From CAZXSK01 sp964642855 (GTDB taxonomy: Bacteria; Planctomycetota; Phycisphaerae; SM23-33): a stretch of DNA of 64,000 bases. The DNA is taken from positions 1 to 64,000 of the forward strand of contig CAZXSK010000005.1 in assembly GCA_964642855.1 (NCBI GenBank), in the 5' to 3' direction. Each line of letters starts with the position of its first letter. Within the stretch, counting starts at the first letter, position 1. Shown here in pieces: positions 51,109 through 60,464 of the stretch. Under the pieces are notes generated by a model, which was not told the origin of the DNA, did not search any database, and saw only the letters and a program-made list of their open reading frames with translations. Position numbers and translations under genes: made by a program.

Positions 51109-51999
51109 TTGACCACACGGACGGACATCGTCATCCTGGGGCCCGGCAAGGTCGGAACGGCCTTGGGGATCCTGGCCAGGAAGGCAGGCTGGACAGTTCG
51201 CGCCGCAGGCGGCCGGGATGTGAGAAGAACCCGCCTTGCAGCCGAGCGCATCGGTCCGGAGGTCGAGTCTTTGCCCTTGGCAGAAGCTGCCTCACAGGCA
51301 GACCTCGTCCTGCTGTGCGTTCCGGACGATGTGATCGCGCCTGTCGCTGCAGATCTGGCAGCTGGCGAGTGTTTCCGCAAGGGCGCCACGGTCGCCCATT
51401 GCAGCGGTGCGCTGCCCGGCGCAGTGCTTGCACCGGCCCGCAATTGCGGATGCAGCGTCGCGTCGTTCCACCCCCTGCAGACCTTCCCCACGGTGGACGC
51501 AGCCATCTCGCGACTGGGTCGGGCAAGGGTGTTCATCGAGGGAGACGATACAGCCTGCAGGCTGCTCTCTGCTCTGGGAGAATCCATAGCGGCTGGCGTA
51601 TCGCGCATTCCCACCGGTGGGAAAGCGATGTACCATGCCTCAGCCGTCATGGCGAGCAACTACCTGGTATCGCTGGAACATGCTGCACTGGAGATGATGC
51701 AGGAGGCGGGAATCGACAGGACAGCGGCATGGCAAGCCCTGACGCCGCTCGTCGAGGCCACCCTCAGCAACATCGGAGAACTCGGGACGGCAAAGGCGCT
51801 GACCGGACCGATCGCCCGAGGCGATGCCGACACGGTCGGCAGGCACCTTGCCGCGTTGGCGCGTCGGCCGGGATTGATGTCTCTGTACGCAGCGGCTGGC
51901 ATGGCGACCGTGGAGTTGGCACAGCAGGCGCGTAAGATCGATGACGTCGTGGCGGACAAATTGCGAGAGTTCCTTCAGCAGAAGATGGGCAGAGAGTAG
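51109..51999 (+). CDS. Rossmann-fold / DUF2520 oxidoreductase-like protein
   Basis: A 296-residue protein; a TTG at 51109 (GGGAAAGG upstream) gives the start LTTRTDIVILGPGKVGTALG, with the NAD(P) loop GPGKVG. It has the Rossmann domain followed by the helical DUF2520 domain (about 140-290), as in pantoate/6-phosphogluconate-type reductases: ASFHPLQTFPTVDAA, IPTGGKAMYHASAVMASNYL. Such proteins are widespread and poorly defined, often next to panBC or coenzyme A genes. Its stop abuts the folD start. Confidence 0.85.
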   Translation: MTTRTDIVILGPGKVGTALGILARKAGWTVRAAGGRDVRRTRLAAERIGPEVESLPLAEAASQADLVLLCVPDDVIAPVAADLAAGECFRKGATVAHCSGALPGAVLAPARNCGCSVASFHPLQTFPTVDAAISRLGRARVFIEGDDTACRLLSALGESIAAGVSRIPTGGKAMYHASAVMASNYLVSLEHAALEMMQEAGIDRTAAWQALTPLVEATLSNIGELGTAKALTGPIARGDADTVGRHLAALARRPGLMSLYAAAGMATVELAQQARKIDDVVADKLREFLQQKMGRE

Positions 52000-52968
52000 A
52001 TGGCCGCAGAAATTATCAAGGGCAAGCCGATTGCCGACGAGATCCTGGACGATATCCGCGTTGATGTGGACAGACTGAAGGGAGCGGACCGGCCGGTCCA
52101 CCTGGTTGCGGTCCAGATCGGCGCCAACCCGGCCAGCAGGCTGTATACGACGATGCAGGAGCGGGCATGCCAGCGGGTGGGAATTCGGTACACGCTGGAT
52201 ATCCTCTGGGCGGGAATCTCACAGTCAGAACTGGCGGGGAGGATCGCTGACCTCGGGGAAGACGGCTCCGTGACTGGCCTGATCCTGCAGATGCCGGTTC
52301 CCCCGCAGGTCGATGCCCGAAGGACACTGGCAGCCATTCCGCCTCGCAAGGACGCCGAAGCGATGCATCCCCAGAATCTGGGCAGGCTGATCCACGGCGA
52401 GTGGAATGTCGCGCCCTGCACACCATCGGCCGTAGTCGAGATTCTCTCGGAACACGTCCCGGACCTCGCCGGCAAGGAAGTCGTGATCGTCGGGCACAGC
52501 GACATCTTCGGCAAGCCGCTGGCGAACATGCTACTGGCCAGCCGCGATGCTGCCCCCACCGTCACGGTCTGCCACGTAGCGACGCGGGATCTTGCCTTCC
52601 ACACCAGACGAGCCGACGTGCTCATTGTTGCAGCGGGAGTATCGCAGGCGAAATGGCTGGCCTACAGCAGGAAGAGAGCCGGCGACGCCTCCACCCCGCC
52701 CGACCTGTCTCCCCTGGTGTCCGGGGACATGATCAAACCGCAGGCCACCGTCATCGATGTGGCAATCAACTGCATCCCCGCCGGGTTCGATCAGGAAGGA
52801 GCCCCCCTTCTCGACGAGAACGGCAAGGCCAGGATGATCACCGTCGGCGACGTCGATTTCGAGGCAGCGAAGGAGATCGCACGAGCGGTCACACCGGTTC
52901 CTGGTGGCGTGGGACCGCTGACGGTGGCCATGCTGCTGCGGAACACATTGGCTTGCGCGGAAAGGTGA
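52000..52968 (+). CDS. folD: FolD-like methylenetetrahydrofolate dehydrogenase/cyclohydrolase, divergent
   Basis: A 322-residue FolD homologue, start ATG 52000 directly after the previous stop. The fold is clear: ILQMPVPPQVD, CTPSAVVEILSEH, VVIVGHSDIFGKPLANML, DVAINCIPAGFD and VTPVPGGVGPLTVAMLL. Two key substrate-site features differ. In the YxxxK motif the catalytic Lys is replaced by Gln53 (SRLYTTMQERAC), and the usual KDVDGFHP reads KDAEAMHP (117-124). The dehydrogenase may persist while cyclohydrolase is lost, or the substrate may differ. Convergent with metF, 10 bases apart. Confidence 0.88.
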   Translation: MAAEIIKGKPIADEILDDIRVDVDRLKGADRPVHLVAVQIGANPASRLYTTMQERACQRVGIRYTLDILWAGISQSELAGRIADLGEDGSVTGLILQMPVPPQVDARRTLAAIPPRKDAEAMHPQNLGRLIHGEWNVAPCTPSAVVEILSEHVPDLAGKEVVIVGHSDIFGKPLANMLLASRDAAPTVTVCHVATRDLAFHTRRADVLIVAAGVSQAKWLAYSRKRAGDASTPPDLSPLVSGDMIKPQATVIDVAINCIPAGFDQEGAPLLDENGKARMITVGDVDFEAAKEIARAVTPVPGGVGPLTVAMLLRNTLACAER

Positions 52969-52978
52969 ATGCGGCCCG

Positions 52979-53854
52979 TCAGAGACCGAGATTCCGGCAG
53001 ATGGTCAGCGCAGGTTCGGTACGGTTCAGGCAGTAGAAATGCAGCCCGGGCGCGCCACCGTCCAGAAGCTCCCTGCAGAAACGCGTGGCCAGTTCGATGC
53101 CCCGTTCCTTCGTGGCCTGGGGGTCATCGGCGATCGGGCCGAAGGCGTCGTGGATCATCGCCGGCACCGACGCGCCACACATTTCGCAGAAGTCCACCAA
53201 TCTCCTGTAATTCGTTACGATCATGATGCCGGGGATCAGCCGCATCGTTACCCCGGCCTGGCGCACACGTCGGACGAAGTCGAAGTACAATTCCGGCTCG
53301 AAGAACAGTTGCGTAACGCAGAAATCGGCCCCGCTCTCCTGCTTGACCCGCAGCACCATGTTGTCGAGCTCCAGGTTCATCGCAAGCGGATGGCCTTCGG
53401 GGAACCCGGGCACACCGATGGTGAACCAGTCTCCCCATTCGCGTATGACCTTGATCAGTTCGAAGCCATAGTGGGGCTTGTCCGGGCCTGGTTTGTAGTC
53501 CGGCTCGTCCTGGGGAGGGTCACCCCGCAAGGCCATGATGTTCCGGACACCGGAGCGTTTCATGGTCTCCAGTTCATAGCGGATATCGCCGAATGAATGC
53601 TTCACGCAGGTCAGGTGATGCATCACGGACACGTCGAACTGTTCCAGAAGCCCCTCGACGACCTCCAGCGTAGACCGCGATCCGCTGCCGCCCGCGCCGT
53701 AGGTAACCGAGAAGTAGTCTGCGCCGAAGTCTGCGAAATCATAGGCCGCTTGCATGAGGTTCGCGCGTCCCTTATCGGTTTTGGGGGGGTAGAACTCGAA
53801 GGAGAAGGTCTGCTGTTTCTCCTGGAAAATGTCGGCAATTCTTCGTTGCGTCAC
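52979..53854 (-). CDS. metF: Methylenetetrahydrofolate reductase
   Basis: A 291-residue MTHFR, the FAD enzyme that makes 5-methyl-THF for methionine synthesis. Start GTG 53854 with GGAG 8 nt upstream gives VTQRRIADIFQEKQQTFSFE. FSFEFYPPKTDKGRANL, FSVTYGAGGSG, NIMALRGDPPQDE, IGVPGFPEGHPLA, FCVTQLFFEPELYFDFV and LIPGIMIVTN are family marks. The enzyme is full length. A gene of unknown function (53899-54651) lies just upstream on the same strand. Confidence 0.96.
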   Translation of the reverse strand: MTQRRIADIFQEKQQTFSFEFYPPKTDKGRANLMQAAYDFADFGADYFSVTYGAGGSGSRSTLEVVEGLLEQFDVSVMHHLTCVKHSFGDIRYELETMKRSGVRNIMALRGDPPQDEPDYKPGPDKPHYGFELIKVIREWGDWFTIGVPGFPEGHPLAMNLELDNMVLRVKQESGADFCVTQLFFEPELYFDFVRRVRQAGVTMRLIPGIMIVTNYRRLVDFCEMCGASVPAMIHDAFGPIADDPQATKERGIELATRFCRELLDGGAPGLHFYCLNRTEPALTICRNLGL

Positions 53855-53898
53855 GTGCTCTGCTCCAAAGGACGGGCTGGCGGTCTTCGAGCGGCGGG

Positions 53899-54651
53899 TT
53901 ATACCTCGCAAGGGGGTTCGTCGGCAAGCTCGGACATGAGTTCCTCGGCCTGGTCCACTTCCTCCTTCGATCCGTCGACACCGATCCACACGCAGCCTTC
54001 GGCACCGTAGACGCCCCCTCCGGCGATGATCGCAGCCTCGCACCCGGTGAGAAGTCCGATGGCATCGAGCTCGGTGAACACCGTCCCGGGAAGCGGCATG
54101 AGCCGGGGACCCTCGGAGTCCGGAGCATTGGCAATTTCCGCCAGTGCGTGAATCTCCGCGTCCACGCGTTTTTCGACACCTACGGGCACGATGAGATGCA
54201 CCCGACGACCGATGACAGCCGGCAAGGCCGAACCGATCGTCCCGCCCTGCGGATGTCCGATATACACGCCCGCCTGGGCGGTGGGCAGGTTGACGGCGTT
54301 GGCGCCCTTGAGAATCACATCCCCGTGATCAAGGTCATCGACCACGTCGAATATCGTCTTGCCTTGCTGCCATTTCCCGCCGGTGATGATTACATCGCCC
54401 GGAAACTCGCGCACGCTTCCGGGCTGCTTGAGGTTCTTGGGCACCACAAGCCCGCGACGGAACCCGGCGCGATCGAAACCGTCCGACTGACCTATGGTCT
54501 TGAGTATTTCCTCGGCTACATAGCCGTTGGTCGTACCGGCGATGATTGCAACCGTGCGTGACTGCAACGTCTCCTGGATCTCGGGAACCCGGGCGATCGC
54601 CCTTCCGATCAGGCGTTTGCCCATGGCCGTTGTGACGACGAACTGTTTCAT
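53899..54651 (-). CDS. Conserved-looking protein of unknown function
   Basis: A 250-residue cytoplasmic protein directly upstream of metF (44 bases). AGGACACC precedes the start at 54651. It opens MKQFVVTTAMGKRLIGRAIA, has a strand-turn IAGTTNGYVAEEILKTIG, and several Gly-rich loops (DVIITGGKWQQGK, IGHPQGGTIGSALPAVIGRR, TGCEAAIIAGGGVYGAEGCV). The even alpha/beta pattern suggests a Rossmann-like or nucleotide/cofactor-binding protein. I do not recognise the family. Its location suggests a role in one-carbon metabolism. Confidence 0.75.
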   Translation of the reverse strand: MKQFVVTTAMGKRLIGRAIARVPEIQETLQSRTVAIIAGTTNGYVAEEILKTIGQSDGFDRAGFRRGLVVPKNLKQPGSVREFPGDVIITGGKWQQGKTIFDVVDDLDHGDVILKGANAVNLPTAQAGVYIGHPQGGTIGSALPAVIGRRVHLIVPVGVEKRVDAEIHALAEIANAPDSEGPRLMPLPGTVFTELDAIGLLTGCEAAIIAGGGVYGAEGCVWIGVDGSKEEVDQAEELMSELADEPPCEV

Positions 54652-54687
54652 GGTGTCCTCCGGATGCGAGTAATCGAGCGATCTGGC

Positions 54688-56301
54688 CTACAATGCGGGC
54701 CCGGCGGGTTTGGCCGGCGCCTTGCGAGTCTTGAGCGTCCGTCGAACCCAGCTTGCCCACCTTCGGGCCGACCTCCAGACCGGATCACCCGGCCAGACCG
54801 ACTCCGAGCCGAGACAAATCTTGCAGGGCCGGGCCACTTCCAAGCCTTCCCCTTCGATGTCTGCCAAAGCTTGCCGGAACGTAAGATAGCGGCTCCACGA
54901 CCGGCTTCGCGAGCCTTTGACGACCCGACAGTCTCGATGATGGACGGTGGTCAGGCCGTGTCCGACAACGAATTCCTCCGGGCCGACACGACGGGCGATG
55001 TCTACCTGCACGCCGCAAACCGGACAGGTTTTGCCCAGGACAACGAAGCTCCGATCGCATGAAGGGCAGATCTCCTTTGCCCGCGTCAGGCTGACACGAG
55101 TTTTCCACGCAGCGACAGCCGAGAACACGAGCACAAATCCTGCCAGATACGCCCCCACCATCAAGGAGGAAAGATCATGCCCGATAGCCCAATAGACGCT
55201 GATGGCAGCAGCGGCGGCGAAGCCAACGCCCCAGACCAGCGGCGCGGGCGTGCCCTCCCTGCCATCTGCTACGGGAGCGGTTCTGCAGAAAAGCAGGATC
55301 ACGAACGAACCCACCATGGCCATCAAGGCCCCTGCGTAGAACCTCCAGGCCGTCGGCCCGATCACTTGAGCCCATCGGGTAGATGCTCCGCCGGCACGAT
55401 GCCCCCACGAGTGGTCGGAGAGGAAAGTCTGCACCTGCCGCTCCTGGGCAGGCCGAATCTCGGTAAGCACGTATTCGTCCAGGGCTCCCCGGGCAACCTG
55501 CTGAGCCTCGAGTTCGCGTTCATTGGCCATGCTCAGCAGATGCGGAACCGTCAGAAGCAGTACGCCCAGAACAAATGCAAAGGTAAGCAAGGGAATGGCT
55601 GCGTCCACCAGCCGGACGAGTCCGAACCGCTCCACGTCGGGCTGGGTAAGCTTCATCCTTGCCAAAACCCGCTGCCAGACGGAAGCGAACCGCTGAAGGA
55701 GCATGGTCACCGGCACGACCAGCACCAGCGGGAGAAACCAGAACCAGGAGATCCAACTGCCCCCCAGTCGACGGTCCAGCGTGAACAACGCCAGGAATGC
55801 GGTGAACGCCCCGATCGAAGCAAACAGCAGCACAGCGAAACGCCTGGATTCCGCCATCCGGAAGCGAAAGCTGACCGACTCCAGCACGAAGCCCACGGCC
55901 AGATGCCTCGGCATGTGCAGGATGCGTCCGTAGAGCCAGTACGCCAGATCATCGCGGACCAGGCTGACGATCACGAACGGAACCGCTGCGATCATGGCCG
56001 GCAGGAGGTAAGAAACACCTTTCCAGAGCAGAGCGGCCGATCGCCATCGAGTGACCTGCTCGGAGACGAGCTGGGCCCATTCCGGTCGGTTCGGGAAATA
56101 CTCGCTGGTGCGTTGGGTGATCTCCGGGTATCGGCTCCAGGCATCATTGAGCACGGCCAGCGCCGTAACCAGTACGATGGCCCCAAGGAAGATCAGCAAC
56201 CCGCGCAGCGTCACCCGGATGTTGTATCGCCCCGCGAACCTGCGAAGCGTCTTGCGGGCTGAGATCAGCCAGTCCAGATTCCTTTGGTAGCGTTCGTCCA
56301 T
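54688..56301 (-). CDS. Polytopic membrane protein with zinc ribbon and Ada-like C-terminal site
   Basis: A 537-residue membrane protein with about eight hydrophobic helices (about 32-52, 98-114, 156-175, 186-202, 236-254, 322-338, 355-372, 378-398). After the last helix lies a zinc ribbon with Cys412, Cys415, Cys426 and Cys429 (CPSC, CPVC). Then residues 445-498 (VHHRDCRVVKGS, YLTFRQALADIEGEG, RPCKIC) resemble the metal-binding domain of the Ada alkylation sensor, with Cys458, Cys493 and Cys496 and nearby His454/455. A membrane sensor or redox/zinc function is inferred. The family is not recognised. Confidence 0.78.
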   Translation of the reverse strand: MDERYQRNLDWLISARKTLRRFAGRYNIRVTLRGLLIFLGAIVLVTALAVLNDAWSRYPEITQRTSEYFPNRPEWAQLVSEQVTRWRSAALLWKGVSYLLPAMIAAVPFVIVSLVRDDLAYWLYGRILHMPRHLAVGFVLESVSFRFRMAESRRFAVLLFASIGAFTAFLALFTLDRRLGGSWISWFWFLPLVLVVPVTMLLQRFASVWQRVLARMKLTQPDVERFGLVRLVDAAIPLLTFAFVLGVLLLTVPHLLSMANERELEAQQVARGALDEYVLTEIRPAQERQVQTFLSDHSWGHRAGGASTRWAQVIGPTAWRFYAGALMAMVGSFVILLFCRTAPVADGREGTPAPLVWGVGFAAAAAISVYWAIGHDLSSLMVGAYLAGFVLVFSAVAAWKTRVSLTRAKEICPSCDRSFVVLGKTCPVCGVQVDIARRVGPEEFVVGHGLTTVHHRDCRVVKGSRSRSWSRYLTFRQALADIEGEGLEVARPCKICLGSESVWPGDPVWRSARRWASWVRRTLKTRKAPAKPAGPAL

Positions 56302-56471
56302 GATCGCCCGCTGCAGTTATGCCTGTCCGACGGCATGCTCCACGCAAGACCGCCGCCCCGGTTCGGCCCGGCGGCAGGTTGCCAACCCTTGCGACAAGCC
56401 TGGATGCCAGCCGCGGAGCGCAGAATGACACCGCCCCGGGAGGAAGTCAAGCGAAGACCGACCTGCGTCGA

Positions 56472-56849
56472 TCACTGCTGCTGCGGGCCGGGCTGGGTCG
56501 AAGACCCCAGCGAGCCGGGCTCGTCGGAAGAAGCCGACTCCGGTTGCTGCCTGTCCCGCTCAATGCCTTCCTGCAGCTTGATCTTCATCAGCCGGCCGAC
56601 TTTGAACTTGACCGTGCGCTTGGGAGGAACGTGCACGCGCTGCAGCGTCTTGGGATTCTGGGCGATGCGGGCGGCCCGCTCTTTGGTCTCGAAGACACCG
56701 AAATCCCTGAACTCCAAGCGGTTGCCCTTGCCCAGTTCCTCGATGACCTCGTCCAGGAATTGCTGGACGATCTTCTTGACCAGTACTCTCTTGGTGTCCG
56801 TCACATCGGCAATGCGGTCCACCAGTTCCTTCTTTGTTACCGTATGCAT
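56472..56849 (-). CDS. HU/IHF-family nucleoid protein
   Basis: A 125-residue HU/IHF-type DNA-bending protein. AAAGGGTC precedes ATG 56849. MHTVTKKELVDRIADVTDTK, FLDEVIEELGKGNRLEFRDF and RAARIAQNPKTLQRVHVPP (the DNA-wrapping arm) are clear, ending FKVGRLMKIKL. The core is about 93 residues; the rest is a Gln/Pro/Ser-rich tail that is not part of the canonical fold. Such tails occur in planctomycete HU-like proteins. Confidence 0.95.
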   Translation of the reverse strand: MHTVTKKELVDRIADVTDTKRVLVKKIVQQFLDEVIEELGKGNRLEFRDFGVFETKERAARIAQNPKTLQRVHVPPKRTVKFKVGRLMKIKLQEGIERDRQQPESASSDEPGSLGSSTQPGPQQQ

Positions 56850-57319
56850 GAAAGACCCTTTCTGCAGTCTCGGCCCCGAAGCCGGGCTTTCATCCCGTGT
56901 AAAAACACCTATCGTCCTATCCGGAAATGTGTACCCATCTGCAGCAACTTATCTTAGGTCAACCCATTCCTGCGAACAAGCGGAATCGCTCTTCGGAGCG
57001 GCTGGCCCTTTCTCGCGATTGCTCCAGCCAAAGCCCTGCAAGGGTCCTTGTGGCCAGACCATCGTGACGATCTGTTCTGCCTGACACGCAAAACCAAACA
57101 GCAACTTGCGTTATTGCAGTCAATTGTACTGTGATCGGAGGATTCCCACGCAGAAAACCCGAAAAAACACTCAAACTGCCAGGATCATCCGGGCCTGCTT
57201 GGTTGAGAGCCCCTCTGTCGGAAATGCCTCTCTCCCCGCAATGCTTGTAAGCTTTTCATCGGACAAGAGAAAGAGATTCTGCAACGCAATGCAAGAAGAT
57301 TGATCCGCCTGCCGTAACG
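56850..57319. other. Intergenic region between HU and GH35 genes
   Basis: About 470 bases with no supported gene. It must contain the HU promoter (minus strand) and the 3' region of the GH35 gene. A short inverted repeat, ACGCAA/TTGCGT, near 57086-57112 is the only structure noticed. Composition is less GC-rich than its neighbours. Confidence 0.45.
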
Positions 57320-59992
57320 CTACGCACCGAACGGCCCATGGGGGCAGAGACTCAGGGTGCACCGCTGGGGGCGTCTACCTGTCTCGTCGAAGAGCCACAG
57401 CTCGTTCTCTTCCTGCAGCCAGGTTTCGGGCAGATACCAGTATTCCTGGGGGCCTATGTTCCAGAAGCGCCCGACATTTCTGCCATTGAGGTAGAGTTGG
57501 CCCTTGCGGGCACCGTTAATTTTCAGGAAAATCGGCGTGGGTTCGTTCGGGCCTTTGAACTTCGCGGAGAACCACTTGGGGTAGTCCTGGCTGTTCTTGA
57601 CGTTCGTCGCGCGCTGACCCTGGGGAAGTGACCAGGGCGCCCAGGACCAAGCCCCCCCTCCCGAGAGAGGTTCCGCCAGTTGGTAGTAGCGAATGTCACC
57701 GAGAGACTTCTGGGTAACGTCCCCCCACACGACCAGACGAATGCGGTTCTTGCCCTTCTTAAGCCCCCCAGCCAAGGTCAGATCTCCCCACGCAACACCG
57801 TTGGTGTTCTCGAAGAAGCCCGACAGCCGCTCATTGCAGAACACCGCGAACGTGTGCGGTACCGAAGTGAATGTCATCTGCACCGGAGACACCTTCGTCA
57901 GCGCAAGATCCACCTCCGCCTGGTAAGCGGGCATCTTCTGCAGCTGCGAAATCAGGTGCGTTCGAGCGCGCGGGACGATCCGCTTGGAGAACCCGTCCAT
58001 CTCTTTGATGCGGTAGCGTTTCTTCGGCAAGGGCTTGGCGTGGTACACGTGGCCAAAAATGCCCTTGGCCTGACCGAAATGCGGACCCCCGCTGAATCGC
58101 CCCAGATTGTCCGCCAGCGCAACGAGAACGTTCTCGCCTTTTCGGACCGAGGCTTTCAGCGGCTCTCGCTGGGCGTCCTCGCCCCGGCCCCAGGTTCCTA
58201 CCAGATCTCCATTGAGAAACAGCGTCGCCCGATCCTCGCAATCGGGCAGGTAGAGATCGCGTTTTCTCGCGCGGATCTCTTCCCACCGAATCCGATACCA
58301 CACATACCCTCGATACTCGCCGATCCGGTCCATCTCGCGGGGCCTGTCCAGCTTCGTCCACTCTGCCTCGCCGGACGGTTCGACACACGTGTCAATGGTG
58401 GTCCATTTGCCCAGCCTGGGAGCCTGAGCCCGCACGCCTGCTGCTTTGGGTGCCTTCCGCTGACTGACTTTGCCATCCAGATCAATGACGTCGTAGCTGG
58501 ATTTGCTCTTGGGCATGATGACATCTTCGGGCTCCAGGCCGATCCATGTCGGGCCGATCAGAAGCCTGCCATCCTCAGGCCAGACGGTACGGGCGAGATC
58601 GCTGCTGAGCAACGCCACGTTGATCCCCTGGTGGGCGATAACATCCACGCCGCCATCAGGGATTTCAGCGGTCAGTCTCTTGCCGTTGATTTCGATGTCA
58701 GCCTGCCAGCCGCCCGGCCCATGGAACACCAGGAGCTTGCGACCAAAGAAACCCAGCGGCATGCAGTTGGCGTACCCCAGGACATGCTTGTCCGTCAGAC
58801 GAACGCCCAGCGGAATGGCGACCGCTCCCAGCGGCGAGAGGGACACGGTCTTGCGGCCGACCCCGGGCAGATACACGGTAGCTTCGGTCATCTCGTCCTG
58901 TCCGCCGTTGGAGACGAAGACCCAGCGCGCTGCGGGCCCGGTGAGGTTCATCACCAAGGGCCCATCACAGAGCACCGCACCGCGATCGCTCATTTCGGAT
59001 TCAGCGACGAAAGGCCCCATGTACCGGGCGAAAAGGTTTACGAGCCGAAGCAGGTAGTACTTCTCGGTCAGAGCTCCGCCTTCGGCGATGGGTGCGTCGC
59101 AGTCGTAACTGGCCGTCTGAAATGAGGCATGCGAGCGGTCGAGCCGCCCGCCCCAGAAGCCGAAATTCGTCCCGCCATGGAACGGATGGATGTTGTACAT
59201 CGCGCCGCAACCAAGGACTTCCATCGCCCGCCTTGCAGCCGTCCGAGGCGAACAGGTGTGATGCTCGCCCCCCCAGATATCGGAGGGAACCATCGACAGT
59301 TCGGAAACCATCAGCGGCGCATGCCTCTGATCGTCCCGCAGTTGCTTGGCCTGGCCGAGAACGTCCGGGCCTCCGGTCACGGTCTCGATGCCGTCTTCAA
59401 GGTACGGCTCGGAGCGCTGGTTGGCGGTGATGATCGGGATATCAAAGCCGCTCCGTCGGAACAGTTGGCTCACGAACTCCAGGTAGCTGGTCCGGTCGGG
59501 CATGGTCGTCGCGACATAGTCCTGCTCGTTCTGTATCAGAACGATGTTCCCCTCCCGTGTCACCTGGTGCTCAGCCAGGCGGGGCAGGACGTTGTGGAAG
59601 TACTTGTCGTAATAGTGCGTATAGGCGGCATTGGAGGATCGATACGCCATGCCGCTTTTGCCCCCGAGCCAACCGGGCAGGCCACCGAAATCCCAGTCGC
59701 CGTCGACGTACGGGCCGGGCTTGAGGATCACGTACAGCCCGAGTTCTCCTGCGACACGGACGAACTCCGCGATGTCCTGCTGGCCTTGGAAGTCCCACTG
59801 GCCTTCGGTCAGTTCGTGGTAATTCCACATGATGCGCGTGGATACGCAGTTCAGCCCGGCCTGCCTGGCCTTGAGAAGCCGATCCTGCCACAGACCCGCA
59901 GGAATGCGATAGTAAGGAACCGACCCACTGACCAACCAGACACGCCTGCCGTCCATCTCAAAGCTGCGGCCATCGTATGTGACTTCAGCCAT
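57320..59992 (-). CDS. Beta-galactosidase, GH35-like
   Basis: An 890-residue glycosidase of the GH35 type, without a signal peptide. The N-terminus LVSGSVPYYRIPAGLWQDRL and MWNYHELTEGQWDFQGQQDI match GH35; VILKPGPYVDGDWDFGGLP and AMYNIHPFHGGTNFGFW are strong. The acid/base Glu is in IVLIQNEQDYV (NE pair) and the nucleophile is likely in APLMVSELSMVP. Several jelly-roll domains follow (about 450-890), with YLNGRNVGRFWNIGPQEYWY near the end. Likely cleaves beta-linked galactose from polysaccharides. Confidence 0.9.
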   Translation of the reverse strand: MAEVTYDGRSFEMDGRRVWLVSGSVPYYRIPAGLWQDRLLKARQAGLNCVSTRIMWNYHELTEGQWDFQGQQDIAEFVRVAGELGLYVILKPGPYVDGDWDFGGLPGWLGGKSGMAYRSSNAAYTHYYDKYFHNVLPRLAEHQVTREGNIVLIQNEQDYVATTMPDRTSYLEFVSQLFRRSGFDIPIITANQRSEPYLEDGIETVTGGPDVLGQAKQLRDDQRHAPLMVSELSMVPSDIWGGEHHTCSPRTAARRAMEVLGCGAMYNIHPFHGGTNFGFWGGRLDRSHASFQTASYDCDAPIAEGGALTEKYYLLRLVNLFARYMGPFVAESEMSDRGAVLCDGPLVMNLTGPAARWVFVSNGGQDEMTEATVYLPGVGRKTVSLSPLGAVAIPLGVRLTDKHVLGYANCMPLGFFGRKLLVFHGPGGWQADIEINGKRLTAEIPDGGVDVIAHQGINVALLSSDLARTVWPEDGRLLIGPTWIGLEPEDVIMPKSKSSYDVIDLDGKVSQRKAPKAAGVRAQAPRLGKWTTIDTCVEPSGEAEWTKLDRPREMDRIGEYRGYVWYRIRWEEIRARKRDLYLPDCEDRATLFLNGDLVGTWGRGEDAQREPLKASVRKGENVLVALADNLGRFSGGPHFGQAKGIFGHVYHAKPLPKKRYRIKEMDGFSKRIVPRARTHLISQLQKMPAYQAEVDLALTKVSPVQMTFTSVPHTFAVFCNERLSGFFENTNGVAWGDLTLAGGLKKGKNRIRLVVWGDVTQKSLGDIRYYQLAEPLSGGGAWSWAPWSLPQGQRATNVKNSQDYPKWFSAKFKGPNEPTPIFLKINGARKGQLYLNGRNVGRFWNIGPQEYWYLPETWLQEENELWLFDETGRRPQRCTLSLCPHGPFGA

Positions 59993-60464
59993 TTGTGGAT
60001 CCCCGTGCTTTGCTGTTGGCTGCTGGACGAGGTGAGGATAGGTCTCAATGGCCGAAAGTGTAGATACCTGCGCGGCGCATGCAACAAAAAAGACCGAGGA
60101 CCGCCTTGTTCAGACCACGAATAGAAACATATAAGTCTATATATAGAAATTTTTTATCTCAAAAGGGCTCCTGCGACGGAAAAACCCCGCCCCTTCTGCG
60201 CCCGCTGGGAGTTTCAGGGCAAAGTCCTAGTTGGGACAAGGGTTATGGAAACGCCCTGCTGCATCCTCCCGGGCGACGTAGGCCCGGCCATTCTGCACTG
60301 CCAAGCGGGTGTCGACCGGCGCCGCCTGTCCCCTGCCCGCACCCCGAGAAGACCCTGTGCGTCGCCCCCAGCTGTGAGTTAGCTTGTGCTTGACACGCCA
60401 GCCCGACCGGTCTACCATCGGCGTCAGATTTTCGGCGTCACTCCCCCAATAGGACTTCGTACAC
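59993..60464. other. Divergent intergenic region with AT-rich island
   Basis: About 470 bases between the divergent GH35 and secreted protein genes. 60121-60160 is a markedly AT-rich island (containing CTATATATAG, a 10-bp palindrome) in an otherwise GC-rich sequence, likely a promoter or melting site for the minus strand. A plus-strand promoter lies at 60390-60418. Confidence 0.5.
60390..60418 (+). promoter_or_regulatory. Sigma-70-type promoter
   Basis: TTGACA (60390-60395), 17 nt, then TACCAT (60413-60418), about 47 nt before ATG 60465. The -35 is perfect and the -10 matches 4/6. Confidence 0.5.

Noticed and set aside
57086..57112. Six-base inverted repeat ACGCAA/TTGCGT
   Set aside because: Too short and loop too long to call a terminator or operator.
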